This document shows, in pieces, positions 19,764-25,922 of a stretch of 25,922 nt of DNA (position 1 is the stretch's first letter; each line of letters starts with the position of its first letter). The notes under the pieces were generated by a model. The model ran no database searches. It saw nothing but the letters and a program-made list of their open reading frames with translations, and was not told where the DNA came from. The position numbers were made by a program, and so were the translations under genes. Source of the stretch: a virus; the IMG/VR virus record IMGVR_UViG_3300026120_000007, positions 1-25,922 of that record, one strand, 5' to 3'.

Positions 19764-20632
19764 ATCTTATAGTGGACGCAAACAGCGTGTATGCTAAAGG
19801 GTTTTACGCCGCTTACAATCAACGTGAGGTGTACGAAAACAGTGACGGCGAGCACGTGGAAGGCGTCGTTATGGCTATGAAGATAGTCCTTAGTCTGCTG
19901 AACCCTATGTCAGGTCGCCTACCGACCACCCCAGACCGCCTTCTATTCTGTTGGGATGGCGAACGAAAGAACGAGAAAGTTCGTAAAGACAAGCCTGAGG
20001 GTTACCACAAGCAGATGGAGATATTCAAGGACGTCTCTGAGCAGTTCCTAGGGGCTGCTCACTGCGTTGCAGAAGGTACTGAGGGTGATGACGGCGTTAT
20101 CACAGCCGCTTACCGCTCAGAGAGCGCAGGAAACGTCGTTTACATAGCCTCAGGGGACAAGGACTTGCTGCAGGCTGTTAGCGAGAACGTGAGGTACTAC
20201 TCTATAAACAAGAAACGCACCGTAAACGTGAAGACCGTGTGTGAGGAGTGGAAAGTCCACCGACCTATTCACGTTGCCTTAGCTCTTGCGTGCATAGGAG
20301 ACAAGTCTGACAACATTAAAGGCGTACCTCGGGTAGGCGCGGTCGGCTTTGCAAAGCTGTACAAGGACGCAGTCACTCCTGACATGAACCTCGAAGAAGC
20401 AGCCGAAGCGATAGCGTCGGTTTTAGGGAAGGGAAAGGAAGACCCTTTCTGGGAGTCGTTGGATCAGACTCTGTTAGACTCTGACGTACCAGGTATCGTA
20501 GACCCTAACCCCCTGCACCTCGCTGACTCATCACTGGTGTTAGACCTAGGGTATGATGCCTTGCACAGAGACTACCTAGCAATCTACTGCAATCTGAACG
20601 GTCTCGATCCGGACGATATGTACGACCTTTAG
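19727..20632 (+). CDS. 5'-3' exonuclease / flap nuclease (T4 RNase H / FEN family)
   Basis: 301 residues. This family removes RNA primers and flaps during lagging-strand synthesis. Seen: VDLIVDANSVY (Asp17), LLFCWDGERKNEKVRKDK (Asp77 with the basic arch region), EGTEGDDGV (Glu119, Asp121, Asp122), YIASGDKDLLQAV (Asp144, Asp146), and the helix-three-turn-helix block GDKSDNIKGVPRVGAVGFAK (191-210, Asp192, Asp195). All metal-binding acidic residues expected for the family are present. The length is typical of a free-standing phage enzyme without an attached polymerase. ATG 19727 overlaps the +1 extension of the gp26-like gene by 37 bases, so its translation may depend on ribosomes traversing that frame. 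Its 3' end overlaps the convergent gene by 4 bases. Confidence 0.92.
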   Translation: MAQRRSSEGRTVDLIVDANSVYAKGFYAAYNQREVYENSDGEHVEGVVMAMKIVLSLLNPMSGRLPTTPDRLLFCWDGERKNEKVRKDKPEGYHKQMEIFKDVSEQFLGAAHCVAEGTEGDDGVITAAYRSESAGNVVYIASGDKDLLQAVSENVRYYSINKKRTVNVKTVCEEWKVHRPIHVALALACIGDKSDNIKGVPRVGAVGFAKLYKDAVTPDMNLEEAAEAIASVLGKGKEDPFWESLDQTLLDSDVPGIVDPNPLHLADSSLVLDLGYDALHRDYLAIYCNLNGLDPDDMYDL

Positions 20633-21141
20633 AAGGCTATAGAGATCCACCCTTTGTCTAGTGCGTATATGAGCGCACTCACCACGGAAACGCCGCCAAT
20701 CAAAGTGTACCTCCAGCGAACAACCCAATCGACCACTTTCCGCGTCTTATCGCTTGTGCTTTCAAGCTGACACACTCGGTTCTTCAAGTCAGCGGTGTCG
20801 TCTGCTATGCTTGATGTAGCACTCAGGATTCTGGTAAACTTGTCGGACAGGTCATTGTTCAAGTCAGTGAAGCCTTCTGCTATAGAAGTCCTAATTTCTT
20901 CGAGTTCTTCGTCTTGAACCTTGTCTTGAGCCTCGACCGCCGTAACCCTTCCGTTCGTTCTGGTGGTTTGTTTTTCAACCTCTTGAAGGGTTGACCACGC
21001 GTCTTCGAGGCGATCTTTAACGTCAAGTACGTAGCCGCGCAGCTCGTCAAGAACAGCGGCTTGCTGTCCGTTGATATTCTGTTGCTGTAAAGCTTGGTCT
21101 TCAAGTCTCTCAGTACGCCTTAAGTAGTGTTCGTCAGTCAT
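20629..21141 (-). CDS. Coiled-coil protein with a C-terminal membrane anchor (XhlA/holin-accessory-like layout)
   Basis: 170 residues. About residues 1-130 are continuous polar coiled coil (ERLEDQALQQQNINGQQAAV, AWSTLQEVEKQTTRTNGRV, LSDKFTRILSATSSIADD). These lead to a basic stretch (KTRKVVDWVVRWR) and one hydrophobic helix, YTLIGGVSVVSALIYAL (145-161), with a short tail. Coiled coil, then basic residues, then one C-terminal membrane helix is the layout of XhlA-type holin accessory proteins, though this one is about twice as long. It would sit in the inner membrane facing the cytoplasm. Its start overlaps the stop of the receiver-domain gene (ATGA), so the two are translationally coupled. A lysis or membrane-signalling role is inference. 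Confidence 0.6.
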   Translation of the reverse strand: MTDEHYLRRTERLEDQALQQQNINGQQAAVLDELRGYVLDVKDRLEDAWSTLQEVEKQTTRTNGRVTAVEAQDKVQDEELEEIRTSIAEGFTDLNNDLSDKFTRILSATSSIADDTADLKNRVCQLESTSDKTRKVVDWVVRWRYTLIGGVSVVSALIYALDKGWISIAF

Positions 21142-21488
21142 TTACTTACGCTTTGAAGTTCGTTTTTTGTTATAGGCTTGTTAATGAACTTGACAGGACA
21201 TCTCTTGCAGAACTCTTGAATTTCGTTAGATAAGTACGCGGACGTAAGCAGTATAAGGCTGGCCTCTGTTTCGCGCTTTATCACGGCTTCAAGCACGTCT
21301 GCCCCGCTGAGCTGACCTCCAAGCGTTAAATCGCAGATGATCACGTCGTATTGCTCTCCATTAATGTCGTACGCGAATAAAAACTCCTCACCCGTGGAGA
21401 AGTGATCGCACTCTTTTCCTCCGCTCTCAAGGTACTTTCTTACGAGTTTAGCGGAGAATACGTTGTCCTCTACGATTGCCGCCTTCAT
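21138..21488 (-). CDS. Free-standing response-regulator receiver domain (CheY-like)
   Basis: 116 residues, a complete single receiver domain. Seen: acidic pair Glu7-Asp8 in AAIVEDN; phosphoacceptor Asp53 in DVIICDLTLGG; Thr82-Ser83 in LILLTSA; and Lys104-Pro105 in KFINKPI. All residues required for phosphorylation and switching are intact. There is no DNA-binding or enzymatic output domain and no histidine kinase in the window, so it would take phosphate from a host kinase or act as a partner-binding switch. Its ATG shares a base with the stop of the beta-sandwich gene, and its stop overlaps the start of the coiled-coil membrane protein, the obvious candidate partner. A receiver domain among tail genes is unusual. 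Confidence 0.9.
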   Translation of the reverse strand: MKAAIVEDNVFSAKLVRKYLESGGKECDHFSTGEEFLFAYDINGEQYDVIICDLTLGGQLSGADVLEAVIKRETEASLILLTSAYLSNEIQEFCKRCPVKFINKPITKNELQSVSK

Positions 21489-21841
21489 TACAGTGAAAGG
21501 ATAGGTATAGGACCTCCCGACTGTCTATCGTAATCGCGAGTCACAGAGAACTCAAGAATAGCACCGCCTGAGGCGTTGCCGACGAGGCGTACTTGAGGGT
21601 ACTGCGAGTTCACCTTCAAGGTACGAACTTGACGCGACATGATAGTGTTGTAGAAGTCGGTGCCGAGAAGACCCATATCGACCCATTTAGTGCCGTTATG
21701 TTCTTGGAAACGGTAGTTCACCGTGTTGATGCCGACATTTTTCAATATCACCATCATGTCTGTAGGTCCTGAGCGAAGGACTTCAAACAGAGTGTGTTCT
21801 GTCTCGGCTACTTCTTGTGAATCGGAAACATGGATGTTCAT
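21488..21841 (-). CDS. Small beta-sandwich virion-like protein
   Basis: 117 residues of alternating strands: MNIHVSDSQEVAETEHTLFE, DMMVILKNVGINTVNYRFQE, HNGTKWVDMGLLGTDFYN, VRTLKVNSQYPQVRLVGN, ASGGAILEFSVTRDYDR. It has no cysteines, signal peptide or membrane segment. The 'xVRLVGNASGGAxLxFSVTR' end occurs in small phage surface or decoration-type proteins as far as I recall. Its strand order resembles the protein at 10400-10891. It has an exact TAGTTAAG motif two bases before its start and overlaps the receiver gene at its stop. A structural role is likely from the context; its location in the virion is unknown. Confidence 0.6.
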   Translation of the reverse strand: MNIHVSDSQEVAETEHTLFEVLRSGPTDMMVILKNVGINTVNYRFQEHNGTKWVDMGLLGTDFYNTIMSRQVRTLKVNSQYPQVRLVGNASGGAILEFSVTRDYDRQSGGPIPILSL

Positions 21842-21843
21842 GC

Positions 21844-21851
21844 CTTAACTA
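21844..21851 (-). promoter_or_regulatory. TAGTTAAG motif ahead of the beta-sandwich gene
   Basis: An exact TAGTTAAG on the minus strand lies 2 bases (GC) before ATG 21841, in a 36-base spacer. If it is a promoter, it would drive the beta-sandwich, receiver and coiled-coil membrane genes as one unit. Confidence 0.5.
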
Positions 21852-21877
21852 CAATCCACGGACGAAAAACGCCGAGC

Positions 21878-22414
21878 CTAAAATCGTATTCTCCAACTCA
21901 GCACGGGGGCAAACTCGCTTGACTTGTTAATGCCCACAGTCGTCTTTCGAGAAAGCAGCGTGTCATCACCTGAAAACAAGCCCAGCTCGGTTATGAGGTA
22001 GCCGTTTGCGTCCGCTACGCCCAGTGAGAACTCTACGAGAGCGATAAACGGCGCAGGAAAGCTTACCCCTTGTATTTCCTTCGTGAACAGGCTGTTTGAG
22101 AGCTTGATGGGGTTTTGGAGAGCTACGTCAGTCACCTTGGCAGGTGAAGTACCTGTACCCACCCCGAATCGGGAGCAGACATGGTTGCTGATAGGCTCAG
22201 CAAACCCAAACGCGTACGCCAGAAGCTGCCGCCCCTGATCTACGAATAGGTTCTCTCCGATCGGAAGCTCGTGCTTTTCAATGCCCCACCCTTTCGGAGT
22301 GTTCAAGGTTGGGCGAGCAAGAAGGCCTTGGTCGATAGCGTCCTGTGTTCGGACAAACTTGCCGTCCTCTCGGTGGCCTCCTGTGATGGTAAGAAATCCT
22401 TTTGGTCTGTTCAT
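21878..22414 (-). CDS. Tail appendage / fibre-like structural protein
   Basis: 178 residues. It includes NLFVDQGRQLLAYAFGFAEP, CSRFGVGTGTSPAKVTDVAL, FPAPFIALVEFSLGVADAN, GYLITELGLFSGDDTLLSRK and a closing strand FAPVLSWRIRF. The pattern 'GxGTxxAxxxDxxLxxPI...xxxxxELGLFxxDxxLxxRKxxxxIxKxxxxxxxxxWxIxF' is common in small phage tail and fibre-associated proteins. It is next to the spike gene, starting 4 bases after its stop, and shares the TAGTTAAG motif with it. It is probably a baseplate- or fibre-associated protein; the specific role is unknown. Confidence 0.55.
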   Translation of the reverse strand: MNRPKGFLTITGGHREDGKFVRTQDAIDQGLLARPTLNTPKGWGIEKHELPIGENLFVDQGRQLLAYAFGFAEPISNHVCSRFGVGTGTSPAKVTDVALQNPIKLSNSLFTKEIQGVSFPAPFIALVEFSLGVADANGYLITELGLFSGDDTLLSRKTTVGINKSSEFAPVLSWRIRF

Positions 22415-22416
22415 GT

Positions 22417-22424
22417 CTTAACTA
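22417..22424 (-). promoter_or_regulatory. TAGTTAAG motif ahead of the appendage-like gene
   Basis: An exact TAGTTAAG on the minus strand lies 2 bases (AC) before ATG 22414, with context CGTATTTAGTTAAGAC. Its TAA is also the stop codon of the spike gene. Confidence 0.5.
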
Positions 22425-23599
22425 AATACGAATCCAGCTGATGATATGTTTAATGTGCGTCCTCCCACCTGTATAACCATGGTGCTACCTGAACTTATCA
22501 GCGTAGAAGACCCTACTTCAAGAACGTAATCTGACGCAACCGCTCCGAAGTACGAGTTAGACGTTAGTCCGTACCCTTCCGAACATACCATTTCTCGATT
22601 TGACGTAGCTGTACTGTACAGAGCCTCTACAGTCTCATAAATGTTACCTGCGGTAAGCATGTGGTTTGCTGATATGCGCCAGTCAGTGTTTACCCCGATA
22701 ACGTGCCACATCTCGAAAGGGGTTAAGTCATTGGATATTGCTTGCTGCTGCGCGACCCAGGATTGCTGTAACACGACCTTTTCTTCTGCTGTCAGGCTGG
22801 CGGATAGCCACGCATCCGCAAGGTTAGAAGGAACTTCTGGCTTGGTCACAGGGGTGCGCCCTGTCGTGTACAAGACAGGTGCCTTTATGTCTACGCGAGC
22901 CGAGGATGCGATAGTTGACTGCACCTGCGCTTCGACCGTGTAAGTGGTTAAGGCTTTCATAAGGTACGCGGTACCTGTGAAGAATAGATCGTCGAACTTA
23001 GCCTGAAAAGCGTTGTTGCTGTATACCTCTACACTTCCTGACCGAGGGTCTAACCCTGTCTCGTCGGTTACGGCTATGCTGTTTCCGAGCGGAGTTCTTA
23101 TGTCTATTCGACCGTCAAGCGCAATGGAACTCGCATCGGTCGCGACTATAGAGTATCCTTTTTGAGTGCTGAACGTGATGTCAGTAGGGTGAAACCACCA
23201 CACATGTCCATACTTGGTGAACCCTGATTGAGCTTTAGGAGTCGATGAGCCGTTCTGGGTCTCGTAGAAATCTTTCACGAACCTGTCTTTTTCCTCTACG
23301 TCTAAGTCAGGCTTTTGCTGAGACCCCCACTCCCATACTGGTTTTTCTGGTTCACCATCCAAAAAGCGGACAAATACACGATCACCTACGTTCGGTATCC
23401 AGCTGCCGCCGCCACTGCCTGACGTCTCGCCTGCGGGGAGTCCCGAGGGCAGTGCCCAAGGAAGGTCTCCGTCAGAGATAGATCCGTCAACGCCTGCGGT
23501 GGGTCCGTAAGCAGCAGGTACGCGTACCCGAACCCTCCCCATCTGGTAAGGGTCTTTGTTGTTGACTACGTATCCTGAGTATGTGCCTGGGTATTGCAT
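22418..23599 (-). CDS. Baseplate central spike protein (gp5 OB-fold / VgrG-like), no lysozyme domain seen
   Basis: 393 residues. The N-terminal 95 residues are a gp5/VgrG-type OB domain: YSGYVVNNKDPYQMGRVRVR, LPWALPSG, GGGSWIPNVGDRVFVRFLDG and EPEKPVWEWG. Next come beta-rich segments (YSIVATDASSIALDGRIDIR, then TPLGNSIAVTDETG), a helical insertion (about 255-310), and a repetitive C-terminal part (VASDYVLEVGSSTLISSGS, TMVIQVGGRTLNISSAGF) consistent with a beta-prism or helix needle. It would sit under the hub and pierce the outer envelope. T4 gp5 carries a lysozyme domain between OB and helix; no such catalytic sequence is visible here. It is divergent from the tube-paralogue gene with a 14-base spacer. 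Confidence 0.82.
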   Translation of the reverse strand: MQYPGTYSGYVVNNKDPYQMGRVRVRVPAAYGPTAGVDGSISDGDLPWALPSGLPAGETSGSGGGSWIPNVGDRVFVRFLDGEPEKPVWEWGSQQKPDLDVEEKDRFVKDFYETQNGSSTPKAQSGFTKYGHVWWFHPTDITFSTQKGYSIVATDASSIALDGRIDIRTPLGNSIAVTDETGLDPRSGSVEVYSNNAFQAKFDDLFFTGTAYLMKALTTYTVEAQVQSTIASSARVDIKAPVLYTTGRTPVTKPEVPSNLADAWLSASLTAEEKVVLQQSWVAQQQAISNDLTPFEMWHVIGVNTDWRISANHMLTAGNIYETVEALYSTATSNREMVCSEGYGLTSNSYFGAVASDYVLEVGSSTLISSGSTMVIQVGGRTLNISSAGFVFS

Positions 23600-23603
23600 G
23601 CAG

Positions 23604-23611
23604 TAGTTAAG
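23604..23611 (+). promoter_or_regulatory. TAGTTAAG motif ahead of the tube-paralogue gene
   Basis: An exact TAGTTAAG lies 2 bases (TT) before ATG 23614 in a 14-base spacer between divergent genes. The spacer has no room for a conventional promoter plus leader on this side without entering the spike coding sequence. Confidence 0.5.
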
Positions 23612-23613
23612 TT

Positions 23614-25146
23614 ATGCCTATCGTAACTACAAAGAACAGGTGGGGGACGCGCGGCGGTCTTGAGATTCAAAGATCAGACATGTGGGTCGCCCTGTTTGAC
23701 CTACGCGACTTAAACGAAACCACGCCTGATACCATAGCGAACGTGCATGATGGGATTATGTACCAGTTCTGCCATTCTGCGTCATTCTCAGAGTCAGTCA
23801 TCAACCCTATGGAGGTAAAAAGGTTCTCGCTTCCTTTGCAACTTCCTGGGTACGACCAGGCGTATCAAGGCGTACGGTTTACTTTCAACATAGGTAAAGA
23901 TGCGGAATCTTTGGGCGGACTGCCGCCTGTTGTATCAGTATTGAAGCAGTGGTATAACGCTGCCCGCGCAGGTAGGGGAGGTATCGACTACCGGTACTTA
24001 TTAACCAAGGATGGCACTGAAAACGTCGTACCTGAGAGCAGCTACATAAACCTAGTCGAAGGTCAGGGGATACCGAACTTCACCAAGAACATCGCACTAG
24101 TTCTTCTGCGAGGGTCAGAACGCTCTGTTTTGGCAAAAAACCCACAAGCTGAGGTGAACAACGACCTAAACCTCCAGGCGTCTTGGGTTTTCCTGCTTAA
24201 AAGAGCATGGTGCGGGGGTCTTCAGATGGATGAGCTATCTTACGACGGTAGCAACGCGAGCAGGATTATAGCTCAAGTCTACCCTGAGGTTGTAGACTGG
24301 CTTCCTGCCTTTGACTTAGTAAAAAACAGATTTCTTCCTGAGGCAGGCAACAAGCCCCTAGGTGACACAGTGTCAGACCTCTCCCTTGCGTCCATAATAG
24401 AAGGCGTGAAAGCGCGTATAGAAGACCAGCGCAGCGCGGCAGCCAACGAACTTACAGGCGGGGTAGGGCTCAACAGCCTGACTCAGCAGGACGGTGTATT
24501 TTTCCAGAACCCTGACGCTGAGCTTGACGTTAGAGTGACTGCTGACGGGTACGCCACGTCTGAGCAGCTTGACGAAGCTATCGAGAACGACGTGGTAAGC
24601 ACGGGAAGCGTACAAACGAGGCGCATCACGTACAGAGGCGAAGTCATAGAGGTGCCTGTTGACCTCAACGGAGAAGACGACGCGTCGGCACTTCGGGTTG
24701 CCAACGGTCAGATACTCTCTAAGGTAGCCGACCTCGAAGCTGATTACCAAATAGAGCAGTACAGGCAAGCCAACCCTGAAGATCCTGAAGGATTCGGTTT
24801 CCTTCAGGTGCCTGGGACGGGTGATGCTGTACCTTATGGCTTTGAGGGTTCGCCGAGCTACGAAGATGCCTTAACTGACGTGTACAACAAATCAACGGAG
24901 CTTCAGGAGCGTGCCAGCGAAAATTACAACGCTGCTCTTGGTTCGCAGAACACTACGGAAGTTGTAGGTGGCGAGGAGGTGCTCTCGTTCGGAACGGTCG
25001 CTTCTGAGGCGAACAAGCAGTCAATCAAGTTTAACAACAGAGAGTACGAGTACACGCCGCAGCCAGGTGAAACCCAAGAGGAAGCTGAGGCTAACGCTAA
25101 GGTACACTTCAAGGAAGTCATCACTAAAGACCAGTTCCCCGCGTAA
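23614..25146 (+). CDS. Tail-tube-like baseplate protein (tube initiator, gp48/gp54-like) with long C-terminal extension
   Basis: 510 residues. The first 230 or so resemble the tail tube protein of this phage: MPIVTTKNRWGTRGGLEIQR SDMWVALFDL against MPIKYKNVWGSAGSNLEQQR SDLFKVSINL. A later helix/loop also corresponds (KQWYNAARAGRGGIDY against ERWHWQIAHPGSGGVS), as does the closing strand region (IIAQVYPEVVDWLPAFDL). In T4 the tube initiators gp48 and gp54 share the tube fold, so this is probably the ring on which the tube nucleates. Residues from about 260 on are an acidic, probably elongated extension (ADLEADYQIEQYRQANPEDP, TPQPGETQEEAEANAKVHF) not present in the tube. The start carries TAGTTAAG with 2-base spacing and no Shine-Dalgarno sequence. 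Confidence 0.75.
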   Translation: MPIVTTKNRWGTRGGLEIQRSDMWVALFDLRDLNETTPDTIANVHDGIMYQFCHSASFSESVINPMEVKRFSLPLQLPGYDQAYQGVRFTFNIGKDAESLGGLPPVVSVLKQWYNAARAGRGGIDYRYLLTKDGTENVVPESSYINLVEGQGIPNFTKNIALVLLRGSERSVLAKNPQAEVNNDLNLQASWVFLLKRAWCGGLQMDELSYDGSNASRIIAQVYPEVVDWLPAFDLVKNRFLPEAGNKPLGDTVSDLSLASIIEGVKARIEDQRSAAANELTGGVGLNSLTQQDGVFFQNPDAELDVRVTADGYATSEQLDEAIENDVVSTGSVQTRRITYRGEVIEVPVDLNGEDDASALRVANGQILSKVADLEADYQIEQYRQANPEDPEGFGFLQVPGTGDAVPYGFEGSPSYEDALTDVYNKSTELQERASENYNAALGSQNTTEVVGGEEVLSFGTVASEANKQSIKFNNREYEYTPQPGETQEEAEANAKVHFKEVITKDQFPA

Positions 25147-25160
25147 CTGTTCTACAAGGT

Positions 25161-25922
25161 ATGTCAGAATCCTTAAAGCACTCAGTAGAATACTATTTCG
25201 ACGTCGTTCCCCATAGGAGTACCTCCGAGGAACTGGTTATCGTCTGCCCACAATGCTCTGACAAGTCTGGTAACAGGTCAATAAACCTCAACAGCGCACT
25301 TACTAACTGCTGGAGGTGCGGAGGCCAGCCTGGACACTCAGGGGATTTTTACAGGTGGGCAAAGAGTTTGGGGTACGACATTGAGCGCGAGGAAGTACCT
25401 GTCGACGACGATGAGCTCATGGAGCTTACAGAGAAAATAGGCGGTGGTCGCAAGAAGGTCAGGGAGGGATTCTCTACTGGCGTCAAGCTACCCGAAGGCT
25501 TTACACTCCTCAAAGACGACCCTGACTCGTACTATTACAAGAAGATAGCCAAGATGGCTAAGCGCAAGAACCTTCATATTAAGGACTTCATAAAAGCAGG
25601 TGCGGGGTTCACACGACAAGACCACAGATGGGAGCCTTATGCTATCTTCCCAGTAACCGAGTGGGAGCGCGTCGTGTATTACCAAGGACGCACCTACACT
25701 GACGTTCCAGGCAAGGTTACAAAGAAGTTTCCGAGCAGGTATGACCTAGAACTCGGGTCAAGGTATTGGGTGTACGGTATAGACGAGGCTCGAAAACACG
25801 AGAGCGTATCTATCATCATCGTAGAAGCGATATTCAATGTCCTGTCCCTCAGGAAAGTGATCAAGGAGAGAGGCATTGAAAATGTCGTGCCTGTAGCCAT
25901 TTTCAAGCACGCAGTTAGCCAC
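25161..25922 (+). CDS. DNA primase (DnaG/gp61-like), 3' end beyond the window
   Basis: 254 codons are open from ATG 25161 to the window edge, so the C-terminus is missing. The N-terminal zinc-binding domain shows CPQC (Cys29, Cys32) and CWRC (Cys50, Cys53), spaced as in CHC2/DnaG-type primases; it would recognise the priming site on single-stranded DNA. Downstream come a basic linker (GGGRKKVREGF), AIFPVTEWERVVYYQGRTY and a TOPRIM-like start IIIVEAIFNVLSL (about residues 230-242), which would bind metal for RNA primer synthesis. The usual EGxxD of TOPRIM reads EAxxN here. An AAGG-type ribosome site stands just ahead of the ATG, 15 bases after the preceding stop. Confidence 0.82.
   Translation, partial: MSESLKHSVEYYFDVVPHRSTSEELVIVCPQCSDKSGNRSINLNSALTNCWRCGGQPGHSGDFYRWAKSLGYDIEREEVPVDDDELMELTEKIGGGRKKVREGFSTGVKLPEGFTLLKDDPDSYYYKKIAKMAKRKNLHIKDFIKAGAGFTRQDHRWEPYAIFPVTEWERVVYYQGRTYTDVPGKVTKKFPSRYDLELGSRYWVYGIDEARKHESVSIIIVEAIFNVLSLRKVIKERGIENVVPVAIFKHAVSH

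Noticed and set aside
1-25922. tRNA genes, CRISPR array, integrase or insertion sequence
   Set aside because: The window is covered almost wholly by coding sequence. No cloverleaf-like segment, spaced repeat array, transposase or integrase motif was seen by eye.

Overview
The window is a gene-dense stretch (almost no intergenic DNA, many 1-4 base stop/start overlaps, frequent strand switches) from the late and replication regions of a lytic, contractile-tailed phage with T4-like modules. The best recognised genes are tail sheath, tail tube, tape measure, baseplate hub, gp5-type spike, a tail-tube paralogue, a gp26-like assembly protein, a Rad50/gp46-type SMC ATPase, a 5'-3' exonuclease and a primase. 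The host cannot be named from the sequence. A canonical AAGGAG ribosome site ahead of the tail tube shows that ordinary bacterial translation is used. No integrase, tRNA, insertion sequence or CRISPR array was seen.

Layout. 1-720 (minus): a truncated hypothetical gene and an orphan RelE/ParE-like protein. 747-2661 (plus): a C5 cytosine methylase whose whole length is open in a second frame; that frame runs on into a small coiled-coil ORF. 2653-2883 (minus): a small protein ending in a clamp-binding-like motif. 2907-6808 (plus): tape measure and a baseplate/tube-cap-like protein. 6805-8739 (minus): Rad50-like protein. 8753-15830 (plus): a SWIM-zinc-finger protein, six small proteins, baseplate hub, neck-like protein, two small proteins and a tail-completion-like protein. 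15845-18754 (plus): sheath and tube, closed by a hairpin terminator. 18848-20632 (plus): gp26-like protein with a probable programmed frameshift, then exonuclease. 20629-23599 (minus): spike, appendage-like protein, beta-sandwich protein, a free-standing response-regulator receiver domain and a coiled-coil membrane protein. 23614-25922 (plus): tube-paralogue initiator and a primase cut by the window edge.

How it fits together: hub, spike, tube cap and tube initiator would form the baseplate and tail nucleus. The tape measure sets length, the gp26-like protein helps assembly, tube and sheath polymerise, and neck/completion proteins cap the tail. Rad50, exonuclease, primase and methylase serve DNA metabolism and protection.

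Most notable observations: (1) two full-length, apparently conserved reading frames in the methylase locus; (2) a complete CheY-like receiver translationally coupled to a coiled-coil/membrane protein among tail genes; (3) a fixed-spacing motif, TAGTTAAG-N2-start, at five starts with close variants at four more, a candidate phage late promoter giving near-leaderless mRNAs; (4) a TTTTTTC slippery site joining the gp26-like gene to a +1-frame extension.
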